In this document: piece after piece, positions 1-6,914 of the stretch
Layout: each line of letters opens with the position of its first letter
Position numbering within the stretch: the first letter of the stretch is position 1
NCBI GenBank assembly: GCA_963700955.1
Contig: CAVOZH010000012.1
Location: forward strand, 62,001 to 126,000
DNA length: 64,000 nucleotides
Source of the DNA: Nocardioides_C sp963700955
GTDB lineage: Bacteria > Actinomycetota > Actinomycetes > Propionibacteriales > Nocardioidaceae
Reading direction: 5' to 3'
Notes under the pieces: model-generated
Told to the model about the DNA's origin: nothing
Databases searched by the model: none
Seen by the model: the letters and a program-made list of their open reading frames with translations, nothing else
Position numbers and translations under genes: made by a program

Positions 1-371
1 GACGTCGCGATCCGCTTGCCGCTCAGGTCCTCGACGGTGCCGACCGTGCCGGGGCGTGCGGCGAACCGGAACCGGGACTTGCCGAAGCCGAGAGTCAGCA
101 CCTCCTCGGCCTTGGCGCCGGAGTCGAGCAGCAGGTCGCGGCCGGTGATGCCGATGTCGAGGGTGCCTTCACCGACGTACAGCGCGATGTCGCGAGGACG
201 CAGGTAGAAGAACTCGACGTCGTTCTCGGGGTCGTTGAGCGTGAGCTCCTTCGAGTCCGTGCGCTGGCGGTAGCCGGCCTCACGAAGCATCTCCGATGCC
301 GCCTGGGACAGCGCGCCCTTGTTGGGGATGGCCACCCTGAGCGTGCTCGTCGATGACGGGGTCGTGGACAT
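1..371 (-). CDS. hisG: ATP phosphoribosyltransferase, N-terminal part (cut by window edge)
   Basis: First enzyme of histidine synthesis: it joins ATP and PRPP to give phosphoribosyl-ATP in the cytoplasm. About 123 codons are visible from an ATG at 371, and the C-terminal half lies off the left edge. After a Ser/Thr-rich start the protein reads LRVAIPNKGALSQ, the typical HisG opening, followed by ITGRDLLLDSG, part of the periplasmic-binding-like fold. The start is preceded by GAGAGG. It lies 20 bases downstream of hisE, so the pair forms a hisE-hisG unit as in other actinobacteria. Confidence 0.93.
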   Translation of the reverse strand, partial: MSTTPSSTSTLRVAIPNKGALSQAASEMLREAGYRQRTDSKELTLNDPENDVEFFYLRPRDIALYVGEGTLDIGITGRDLLLDSGAKAEEVLTLGFGKSRFRFAARPGTVGTVEDLSGKRIAT

Positions 372-391
372 GGCTGACCTCTCTGCCGCGC

Positions 392-655
392 TCACAGGTG
401 GGCGTACACGTCGTCGAGCGTGAGTCCGCTCGCGATCATCAGGACCTGCGCGTGGTAGAGCAGCTGGCTGATCTCCTCCGCGGCGCGCTCGGGTCCCTCG
501 TGCTCCGCCGCCATCCATGACTCCGCGGCTTCCTCGACCAGCTTCTTGCCGATCGTGTGGACGCCTGCGTCGAGCGCCTGGACGGTGCCAGAGCCGGCCG
601 GCCGGGTCTGGGCCTTCTCGGTGAGCTCGGCCCAGAGCTCGTCGAACGTCTTCAT
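392..655 (-). CDS. hisE: Phosphoribosyl-ATP pyrophosphohydrolase
   Basis: Second step of histidine synthesis: it removes pyrophosphate from phosphoribosyl-ATP. It is 87 residues long, normal for stand-alone HisE. The MazG-like metal-binding helix is visible as KKLVEEAAESWMAAEHE at about residues 37-53, followed by the helical stretch AAEEISQLLYHAQVLM. The frame is open further upstream, but the ATG of MKTFDELWAEL matches the family start, so that start is used. hisG follows 20 bases downstream. Confidence 0.95.
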   Translation of the reverse strand: MKTFDELWAELTEKAQTRPAGSGTVQALDAGVHTIGKKLVEEAAESWMAAEHEGPERAAEEISQLLYHAQVLMIASGLTLDDVYAHL

Positions 656-682
656 CGAGGCCTTTCGGTGAGGCGGCGTGCC

Positions 683-711
683 TGTCCCGCCGGGTGCGGG
701 CGAGCGGGACA
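683..711 (-). terminator. Hairpin between ribH and hisE
   Basis: The 127-base gap between ribH and hisE holds the inverted repeat TGTCCCGC / GCGGGACA with a 13-base loop. No T-run follows, so it may be a factor-independent terminator of the rib operon in the high-GC style. It could equally sit in the hisE leader, because a possible -10 hexamer TAGGCT (minus strand, 712-717) lies just before it. The assignment is a guess. Confidence 0.35.
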
Positions 712-782
712 AGCCTACGGCGTAGGGCGCGCGTACCGGCCGCGGCTCCTTGCGCGCGAGACGTCGATCACACCCGGCGGGG

Positions 783-1271
783 TCAGTCCGTGTAGCCGCG
801 ACGGATCTGCCGGAGGGTGTTCGCAGTCTGGAGTGCGGCGGAGGTCGCCTCGTAGCCCTTGTCCTCGCGGGAGTCGTCGAGCCCGGCGCGGTCGAGGGCC
901 TGGTCCTCGGTGTCGCAGGTGAGCAGGCCGAAGCCGACTGCGGCACCGGTGTCGAGGGCGACCCGGTTGAGCCCGTCGGTCGCCGCGGCGCAGACGTACT
1001 CGAAGTGCGGCGTCCCGCCGCGGATCACGACACCGAGGGCGATGACGGCCTCGTAGCCCTTCTCCGCGAGCGCCGCCGCCACGACCGGCAGCTCGAAGGA
1101 CCCGGGCACGCGTATGACGGTGGCCGCCTCGACCTTGTGGTCGGTGAGAGCGCGTCGAGCGCCGGCGAGCAGACCGTCCATGACCTTCTCGTGCCAGCTC
1201 GCCGCGACGACCGCGACCCGCAGGTCGTGGCAGTCGACGGGCGTGACGGTCGGTGAGCCCTCGCCGCTCAT
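783..1271 (-). CDS. ribH: 6,7-dimethyl-8-ribityllumazine synthase
   Basis: Penultimate step of riboflavin synthesis: it condenses the ribityl-aminopyrimidine with the 4-carbon product of RibB. It is 162 residues. Recognisable motifs are RVPGSFELPVVA, which binds the pyrimidine, and GVVIRGGTPHFEYV, which binds the phosphate and carries the catalytic His. The ATG of MSGEGSP overlaps the ribBA stop by four bases (ATGA), which supports this start over upstream ones in the same open frame. It is the last gene of the riboswitch-controlled operon. Confidence 0.96.
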   Translation of the reverse strand: MSGEGSPTVTPVDCHDLRVAVVAASWHEKVMDGLLAGARRALTDHKVEAATVIRVPGSFELPVVAAALAEKGYEAVIALGVVIRGGTPHFEYVCAAATDGLNRVALDTGAAVGFGLLTCDTEDQALDRAGLDDSREDKGYEATSAALQTANTLRQIRRGYTD

Positions 1272-2521
1272 GCCAGCTCTCCCTCGCTCGTGTGCCTGCC
1301 GAGGTCGGGCAGGTCGTGTCCCATTCTGTCCCGCTTGGTCAGCAGGTAGGCCAGGTTGTGGTCGTTCGGGTGGGGCGTGAGGCGGACCCGCTCGGTGACG
1401 GCGACGCCGTAGTCCTCGAGCCCGGTGGTCTTCGCAGGGTTGTTGGTGAGCAGGCGGACCGACACCACACCCAGGTCTCGCAGGATCTGGGTCGCGGCGC
1501 CGTAGTGGCGTGCGTCGGCCGGCAGACCTAGGTCGAGGTTCGCGTCGACCGTGTCCCGGCCGCCGTCCTGGAGCTGGTAGGCCTGCAGCTTCGCGACCAG
1601 GCCGATTCCCCGGCCCTCGTGGCCGCGGAGGTAGACGACGACCCCGCGGCCCGCCTCGACGACGCGCTGGAGAGCCTCGTCGAGCTGGGGACCGCAGTCG
1701 CAGCGACGGGAGCCGAACACGTCGCCGGTGAGGCACTCGGAGTGGACCCGGGTCAGGACGTCCGTGCCGTCCCCCAGGTCGCCGTACACCAGCGCGATGT
1801 GCTCGGAGTCGTCGATCGTGATCTTGTAGCCGTAGGCGGTGAAGTCCCCGTGTGCGGTGGGCAGCCGGGTCTCGGCGACCCGCTCGACGTGGCTCTCGTG
1901 CCGTCGCCGGTAGTGGATGAGGTCCTCGATGGAGATCATCTTCAGGTCGTGCTCGTCGGCGAACTCGCGCAGCTCCCGGCCCCGCTTCATGGTGCCGTCG
2001 TCGTTGACGATCTCCGAGATCACCCCGGCCGGGGAGAGGCCCGCCATCCGTGCGAGGTCGACCGCAGCCTCGGTGTGCCCGGGACGCACCAGCACACCGC
2101 CCTCCTGGTAGCGCAGCGGGAAGACGTGGCCGGGCTGGGTGATCTCGAACGGCTCGGTAGCCGAGTCGTTGAGCACCCGCACCGTGTGAGAGCGGTCCGC
2201 CGCCGAGATGCCGGTGGTGACGCCGTCCCGCGCGTCCACGGAGACGGTGTACGCCGTTCGGTGGCGGTCCCGGTTGTGCGGCGTCATCAGCGGGATGCCG
2301 AGCCGGTCGAGCGTCGCGGAGGTCATGGGGGCGCAGATCACCCCCGAGGAGTACCTGATCGTGAAGGCCATCAGCGCGGGGGTCGACTTGCTCGCCGCGA
2401 AGATGAGGTCGCCCTCGTTCTCGCGGTCCTCGTCGTCGACCACCACCACGGCCTTGCCGGCGGCGATGGCGGCGACCGCCTCCTCCACGGAGTCGAGCCT
2501 GACCTTGGGCGCGCCGCTCAT
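1268..2521 (-). CDS. ribBA: Bifunctional DHBP synthase / GTP cyclohydrolase II
   Basis: It supplies both precursors of riboflavin: the N-terminal half makes 3,4-dihydroxy-2-butanone 4-phosphate from ribulose 5-phosphate, and the C-terminal half opens GTP. It is 417 residues. RibB shows the acidic metal-binding motif DDEDRENEGD at about 29-38 and GHTEA near 148-152. The GTP cyclohydrolase II half shows its zinc ligands Cys263, Cys274 and Cys276 in HSECLTGDVFGSRRCDC, then LRGHEGRGIG. Start at 2521 overlaps the ribM stop (ATGA). The open frame upstream overlaps ribM and is not used. Confidence 0.97.
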   Translation of the reverse strand: MSGAPKVRLDSVEEAVAAIAAGKAVVVVDDEDRENEGDLIFAASKSTPALMAFTIRYSSGVICAPMTSATLDRLGIPLMTPHNRDRHRTAYTVSVDARDGVTTGISAADRSHTVRVLNDSATEPFEITQPGHVFPLRYQEGGVLVRPGHTEAAVDLARMAGLSPAGVISEIVNDDGTMKRGRELREFADEHDLKMISIEDLIHYRRRHESHVERVAETRLPTAHGDFTAYGYKITIDDSEHIALVYGDLGDGTDVLTRVHSECLTGDVFGSRRCDCGPQLDEALQRVVEAGRGVVVYLRGHEGRGIGLVAKLQAYQLQDGGRDTVDANLDLGLPADARHYGAATQILRDLGVVSVRLLTNNPAKTTGLEDYGVAVTERVRLTPHPNDHNLAYLLTKRDRMGHDLPDLGRHTSEGELA

Positions 2522-3207
2522 GCGGCCACCTCCTCGCGTGCGTCGTGGGGGTCGGTGTCGAGCGTTCGGCGCACCTGGAGCCAGGTCCAGAAGCCCCAGG
2601 CGCAGAACGCTCCGTACACCAGGTAGAGGGTGGCGGACGGGTAGTAGCCCGCCTTCAGCAGGAGCGGGACTCCGACCACGTCGACCGCGATCCAGACCAG
2701 CCAGAACTCGATCCAGCCGCGCGCCATGCCGTAGGTCGCGAGGATCGAGCCGGTGAGGATCCACGCATCCGCCAGCGGGCCCCAGGACCCCAGGGCCTTC
2801 AGGGCGACGTAGAAGACCGCCGTGCCGACGACGGCAAGCGTGACGAGCTGCGCCCATCCCGTGCGACCCGCCCAGGACGGCGTGATCGCGCCTCCGTCGG
2901 CAGCCTCCCCCGCACTGCGGCTCTGGCGCCAGCGCCACCAGCCGTAGACGGAGAGCGCGAGGAAGAACACCTGGCGCCCGGCCTGGCCCCACAGGTCGTG
3001 GACCTGCGGCTTGTCGAGGATCCCGCCGACGAAGACGGTGAAGAGGACGAGGTTGCCGGCGATGCCGACCGGCCAGGCCCACACCCTGCGGCGCATCCCG
3101 CCGACGGCGCTGGCAAGGCCGAAGCCGTTGCCGACGACCTCGCGCACGAGGATCGCGGACGATCCGACGGTGATGCTGCCCTCGAGCAGCCAGTGCAGGA
3201 GGCTCAC
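2518..3207 (-). CDS. ribM: PnuC-type vitamin transporter, probably riboflavin transporter RibM
   Basis: Integral membrane protein of 229 residues with about seven hydrophobic segments and the PnuC-family pattern of aromatic residues (YGWWRWRQS near 88-96, GFWTWLQVRR near the C-terminus). PnuC proteins move nicotinamide riboside, but the family members inside FMN-riboswitch operons of actinobacteria (RibM/PnuX) move riboflavin. The position between ribE and ribBA with four-base overlaps on both sides matches the Streptomyces ribE-ribM-ribAB-ribH order. Function is therefore inferred from family and context; substrate is not shown by the sequence. Confidence 0.8.
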   Translation of the reverse strand: MSLLHWLLEGSITVGSSAILVREVVGNGFGLASAVGGMRRRVWAWPVGIAGNLVLFTVFVGGILDKPQVHDLWGQAGRQVFFLALSVYGWWRWRQSRSAGEAADGGAITPSWAGRTGWAQLVTLAVVGTAVFYVALKALGSWGPLADAWILTGSILATYGMARGWIEFWLVWIAVDVVGVPLLLKAGYYPSATLYLVYGAFCAWGFWTWLQVRRTLDTDPHDAREEVAA

Positions 3208-3812
3208 GCGGGGTCCTTCCGGGTCGTGGGGTCGAGCAGCCGCTCGACGTACTTGGCGATGACGTCGACCTCGAGGTTCACCCGGTCACCGGGGTCCTTG
3301 AAGCCGAGCGTGGTGCGGGCGAGCGTCTCGGGGATCAACGAGACCGTGAACGAGTCGTCGCCGACCTCGACCACCGTGAGCGAGATGCCGTCGACGGTGA
3401 TCGACCCCTTGGCGACGAGGTACCGCGCGATGGTGGCCGGGAGGCTGATCTCGACGACCTCCCAGTGCTCGCTGGGCGTCCTCCGGACGATCTCGCCGGT
3501 GCCGTCGACGTGTCCCTGGACGATGTGGCCGCCCAGTCGGGTCTGGGGGGTCACGGCACGCTCGAGGTTGACCCGGTCCCCGGGGTTCAGCCCGCCGAGC
3601 GAGGTCTTGTCGAGGGTCTCCCGCATGACGTCCGCGGTGAACGTCTCCTGGTCGCGCTCGGCCACCGTCAGGCAGCAGCCGTTGACGGCGATGGAGTCGC
3701 CGAGGCCGGCGTCGAGGGTGACGTGGGGGCCTCGGACGGTGAGGCGTACGGCGTCGTCCTGGTCGACGAGTGCCTCGACGACGCCGAGCTCCTCGACGAT
3801 TCCGGTGAACAT
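3204..3812 (-). CDS. ribE: Riboflavin synthase alpha chain
   Basis: Last step of riboflavin synthesis: dismutation of two lumazine molecules. It is 202 residues, starting MFTGIVEELG, the hallmark N-terminus of the family. The protein is an internal duplication of two barrel domains: GDSIAVNGCCLTV in the first and KGSITVDGISLTVVEV in the second. Its ATG shares one base with the ribD stop (TGATG) and its stop overlaps the ribM start, so it is coupled on both sides. Some annotations call the gene ribC or ribB. Confidence 0.96.
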   Translation of the reverse strand: MFTGIVEELGVVEALVDQDDAVRLTVRGPHVTLDAGLGDSIAVNGCCLTVAERDQETFTADVMRETLDKTSLGGLNPGDRVNLERAVTPQTRLGGHIVQGHVDGTGEIVRRTPSEHWEVVEISLPATIARYLVAKGSITVDGISLTVVEVGDDSFTVSLIPETLARTTLGFKDPGDRVNLEVDVIAKYVERLLDPTTRKDPA

Positions 3813-4855
3813 CAGTGCTCCTTGGGATGGATCGGCGTGAGCGTGAACCGGGCGTTGGCGTCGTTGCCCTCGCCTACGACGGAGAGGTCGACGACGTCGA
3901 ACCGGACGGCGTCGGCGATGGTGGTGATGCCGAGGTCGGCCACCGAGCTCAGCCCCGCCCCGAGCAGCATCGGTGCCACGTAGGCGACCACCTCGTCGAC
4001 GAGCCCTGCCACGAGGAACGCGGCCCCGAGCGTCGGACCTCCCTCCAGGAAGACGTGCTGCCGGTCCCGGGCGTGCAGCTCGGCGAGTGCCTCGGCCGGG
4101 TCGCGGGTCGGGAGTACGACGGTCTCGGCGACGCCGTTGAGGACACGCCGGTCCTCAGGCACCGCCCGCAGGCCCATCACCGCGCGCAGCGGCTGCTGCG
4201 GGAGCGGCCGGTTGTCGGCGTCGCGGACCGTGAGCTCCGGGTCGTCGACGAGGACCGTCCCCGTGCCGGCGAGGATCACGTCGCTGAGGGCGCGGAGCCG
4301 GTGGGCGTCTCGGCGCGCCGCCGGCGAGCTCACCCAGCGGCTGGTGCCGTCGGCGGCGGCGCTGCGCCCGTCGAGGGTGGCGGCGAACTTCCAGGTGACG
4401 AACGGCCGCCCGTGCTGGATCGAGAAGGTCCAGGCCCTGTTGACCTCCCTCGCCTCGTCGGCCATGAGCCCGTGTGCGACGTCGATGCCCGCACCCCGAA
4501 GCGTGTCGGCGCCTCCTTCAGCGAGCGGGTTCGGGTCGGTCTGGGCGAAGACGACACGGGCCACCCCTGCGGCGACGAGCGCCTGCGCGCACGGTCCGGT
4601 GCGGCCGGTGTGGTTGCACGGCTCGAGAGTGACCACGGCCGTCGTACCCCGGGCGCCGGCGCCGGCGTTCATGAGGGCGTCGACCTCCGCGTGCGGGGTG
4701 CCGGCCCCTCGGTGGAGGCCCTCCGCGACAACCGTTCCGTCGGGGGCCAGGAGGACGCAACCGACTCGGGGGTTGGGGCCGGTCGGGACACCAGGGGTCT
4801 GGGCGAGATCGAGCGCACGAGCCATCGCGCCCGTCTCCGCGGGACTGAACGTCAC
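3812..4855 (-). CDS. ribD: Bifunctional pyrimidine deaminase/reductase
   Basis: It deaminates and then reduces the GTP cyclohydrolase II product. It is 347 residues with a GTG start preceded by GAGAGGGG. The deaminase domain has the zinc motif His55-Ala-Glu57 and PCNHTGRTGPC (Cys80, Cys89). The reductase domain begins near RPFVTWKFAATLDGRSA and includes EGGPTLGAAFL. First gene of the operon; the FMN riboswitch ends about 100 bases upstream of its start, so this gene should respond most directly to FMN. Confidence 0.96.
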   Translation of the reverse strand: MTFSPAETGAMARALDLAQTPGVPTGPNPRVGCVLLAPDGTVVAEGLHRGAGTPHAEVDALMNAGAGARGTTAVVTLEPCNHTGRTGPCAQALVAAGVARVVFAQTDPNPLAEGGADTLRGAGIDVAHGLMADEAREVNRAWTFSIQHGRPFVTWKFAATLDGRSAAADGTSRWVSSPAARRDAHRLRALSDVILAGTGTVLVDDPELTVRDADNRPLPQQPLRAVMGLRAVPEDRRVLNGVAETVVLPTRDPAEALAELHARDRQHVFLEGGPTLGAAFLVAGLVDEVVAYVAPMLLGAGLSSVADLGITTIADAVRFDVVDLSVVGEGNDANARFTLTPIHPKEH

Positions 4856-4957
4856 CGGTGTGCCCCTCTCGTCCTAGGCGGACTCCGGGGCCATCGAACG
4901 GCTGCCGCCGACGCTTCGCGACGCCAGGGCGGGCCTGGGTCACGGCGTACGGCGGAC
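4856..4957 (-). promoter_or_regulatory. Presumed expression platform between FMN riboswitch and ribD
   Basis: The stretch between the riboswitch aptamer and the ribD start contains a short hairpin (CCAGG CCCGC CCTGG on the minus strand) and a G-rich ribosome binding site (GAGAGGGG) close to the GTG. There is no T-run typical of an intrinsic terminator, so control by hiding the ribosome binding site seems more likely than transcription termination. This is inference from layout; the alternative pairing was not worked out in full. Confidence 0.4.
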
Positions 4958-5092
4958 AGCTGCGTGCGCTTCCCATCCGGACTTTCACCGTCGGTCCAGG
5001 AGTTCCACCTGGTCAACCGGCCGCTGGATGCGGACGGGTCGCGGACTTTAACCGCCGGCTCGGAATTACACCGACCCCAGAGCACGCGAGCT
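4958..5092 (-). ncRNA. FMN riboswitch (RFN element)
   Basis: Read on the minus strand, the RFN core is clear: GGGGTCGGTGTAATTCCGA, then CCGGCGGTTAAAGTCCGCGA, a variable arm, then CAGGTGGAACTCCTG and GACGGTGAAAGTCCGGATGG, ending in GGGAAGC. The closing stem P1 pairs GCGTGC (5081-5092 side) with GCACGC (4958-4969 side). It precedes ribD by about 100 bases. FMN binding is expected to turn down ribDEM-BA-H. Match to the known consensus is near complete, so the call is firm; only the outer limits are approximate. Confidence 0.95.
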
Positions 5093-5170
5093 CTTCACTC
5101 GTCACGCAAAGCGTGCCACATCAGCCGAAGCGGCGGCCACGTGACCTCCCCCACTATCCGAGGGCCTGCG

Positions 5171-5250
5171 CTTTCCCGAGGTCCCTTGGGAAAGCCCCAC
5201 TTCCCGCGGCAGACAACCCGAGGGAAGTGACGCTTCGCATTGGGAAGTGC
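5171..5250 (-). repeat. Dispersed intergenic hairpin element, copy A
   Basis: Starting three bases after the rpe stop, the minus strand reads GCACTTCCCAATGCGAAGCG, TCACTTCCCTCGG and, further on, CTTTCCCAAGGGACC. The same order of blocks occurs once more at 12171-12260. A long stem can form between AAGCGTCACTTCCC and GGGAAGTGGGGCTT (two mismatches), followed by a second hairpin CTTTCCC / GGGAAAG. It lies between rpe and the FMN riboswitch and may end rpe transcription. No open frame or transposase is present. The remaining 5093-5170 shows nothing I can name, though the rib operon promoter should be there. Confidence 0.75.
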
Positions 5251-5253
5251 CGG

Positions 5254-5919
5254 TCAGAGGCAGGATGCCGCCGTCGCGGAGGCGCGGAGCTGCTCGATCA
5301 TCGCGGCCGGGTCTTCGGCGCGGAACACCGCCGAGCCGGCGACGAAGACGTCCGCACCCGCCTCGGCGCACCGGTCGATGGTCTCGAGGGAGACCCCGCC
5401 GTCGACCTGGAGCCACATCTCCAGCCCGTGCTTGTCGATCAGGGCGCGGGTGCGCCGGATCTTCGGCAGGCAGATGTCGAGGAACGCCTGGCCGCCGAAG
5501 CCCGGCTCCACCGTCATCACCAGCAGCAGGTCGAGCTCGGGGAGCAGGTCTTCGTAGGGCTCGATGGGGGTCGCGGGCCGCAAGCCCATCCCAGCCTTGG
5601 CACCCTTCGCGCGCAGCTCACGGGCCAGCCGAACCGGCGCGGTGGCCGCCTCGACATGGAAGGTCACCGAGGCGGCGCCGGCCTCGACATAGCCCGGGGC
5701 CCAGCGGTCCGGGTCCTCGATCATCAGGTGGCAGTCGAGCGGGGTGTCGGTGGCCTTGGCGAGCGCCTCCACGACGGGCATCCCGAGCGTGAGGTTCGGG
5801 ACGAAGTGGTTGTCCATCACGTCGACGTGGAGCCAGTCGGCGTTGGAGACACGCTCCGCCTCGGCGGCGAGGTTGGCGAAGTCGGAGGCGAGCATGCTCG
5901 GCGAGATCTGGATACCCAT
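5254..5919 (-). CDS. rpe: Ribulose-phosphate 3-epimerase
   Basis: Pentose phosphate enzyme that interconverts ribulose 5-phosphate and xylulose 5-phosphate. It is 221 residues, a single TIM barrel. The start MGIQISPSMLASDFANL carries the family's ISPS(I/M)L motif; HVDVMDNHFVPNLT holds metal-ligand His and catalytic Asp; MTVEPGFGGQAF and VDGGVS follow in the usual order. The frame is open upstream into the neighbouring gene, but only this ATG gives a normal N-terminus. It supplies the ribulose 5-phosphate that RibB uses, though that link to the next operon is incidental. Confidence 0.96.
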   Translation of the reverse strand: MGIQISPSMLASDFANLAAEAERVSNADWLHVDVMDNHFVPNLTLGMPVVEALAKATDTPLDCHLMIEDPDRWAPGYVEAGAASVTFHVEAATAPVRLARELRAKGAKAGMGLRPATPIEPYEDLLPELDLLLVMTVEPGFGGQAFLDICLPKIRRTRALIDKHGLEMWLQVDGGVSLETIDRCAEAGADVFVAGSAVFRAEDPAAMIEQLRASATAASCL

Positions 5920-5932
5920 GGCGGGGATGATC

Positions 5933-6904
5933 CTAGGCGTCGGGATCGGCCGGCGGCTCCGCGCCCTCCCGCTCGTCGCGGTCTGCCCACTCCAGCAGGG
6001 GGCTGAGGTCGAAGACGGCGTCGTCGATGCCGGCATGCAGGTCGCCCAGCTGGGCGTACCTCTTGGGCATCGTCGCGATCGTGAGCTCCCGCGGGGCGAC
6101 GTCGTCGACCTCGTCCCAGCGGATCGGCGTGGAGACGGTCGCCTCGGGGTTGCCTCGCACCGAGTACGCGCTGGCGATGGTGTGGTCGCGGGTGTTCTGG
6201 TTGTAGTCGACGAAGAGCTTGCGCGGGTCGCGGTCCTTGCGCCACCACGTGGTGGTGACCAGGTCAGGCGCACGACGCTCGACCTCCCGGGCGAACGCGA
6301 GCGCTGCCCGTCGTACGTCGGGGAAGCCCCACTCCGGCTTGATCCGGACGTAGACGTGCAGGCCGTTGCCGCCTGAGGTCTTGGGCCAACCGACCGCCCC
6401 CAGCTCGTCGAGGATCTCGTGCGCGACGTGCGCGACCCGGCGGACGTCGTCGAAAGGGCATTCGGGCATCGGGTCGAGGTCGATGCGCCACTCGTCCGGC
6501 TTCTCGGTGTCCGCGCGCCTGGAGTTCCAGGGGTGGAACTCCACGGTGGACATCTGCACGGCCCAGATCACACTCGCGAGCTCGGTGACGCACAGCTCGT
6601 CGGCGTACCGGTCGTAGCGCGGGAACTTCACCCGAACGGTCTCCAGCCACGGTGGCGCGCCCCGCGGCACCCGCTTCTGGTGCACCTTCTCCCCCGCCAC
6701 GCCCTCGGGGAAGCGGTGCAGCATGCACGGACGCTCGCGAAGAGCGTTCACGATCCCCTCGCCGACCGAGAGGTAGTACTGCACGAGGTCGAGCTTGGTC
6801 TCGCCCCGAGCCGGGAAGTAGACGCGCTCGGGGTTGGAGATCCGCACGACGCGGTCGTCGACCTCGACCTCGACGGCAGGTGACCCCGGTGACTTGGCGG
6901 ACAT
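5933..6904 (-). CDS. Stand-alone LigD-type polymerase/primase domain (PolDom)
   Basis: Primase-polymerase domain of the bacterial end-joining system, here 323 residues without ligase or nuclease domains. Metal-binding Asp142 and Asp144 lie in RIDLDPMP, the third acidic residue is Asp233 in FVDYNQNTRDH, and the nucleotide-binding loop is SGGNGLHVYV near 178-187. FHPWNSR at about 123-129 is also typical. Mycobacteria carry similar single-domain paralogues next to a full LigD. No Ku or ATP-dependent ligase gene is in this window. It sits 13 bases before rpe and 10 bases after rsmB, so it is co-transcribed with housekeeping genes. Confidence 0.9.
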   Translation of the reverse strand: MSAKSPGSPAVEVEVDDRVVRISNPERVYFPARGETKLDLVQYYLSVGEGIVNALRERPCMLHRFPEGVAGEKVHQKRVPRGAPPWLETVRVKFPRYDRYADELCVTELASVIWAVQMSTVEFHPWNSRRADTEKPDEWRIDLDPMPECPFDDVRRVAHVAHEILDELGAVGWPKTSGGNGLHVYVRIKPEWGFPDVRRAALAFAREVERRAPDLVTTTWWRKDRDPRKLFVDYNQNTRDHTIASAYSVRGNPEATVSTPIRWDEVDDVAPRELTIATMPKRYAQLGDLHAGIDDAVFDLSPLLEWADRDEREGAEPPADPDA

Positions 6905-6914
6905 GCCGCCGACG

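Noticed and set aside
5744..6376. Plus-strand frame over rpe and the polymerase-domain gene
   Set aside because: Shadow of two well supported minus-strand genes.
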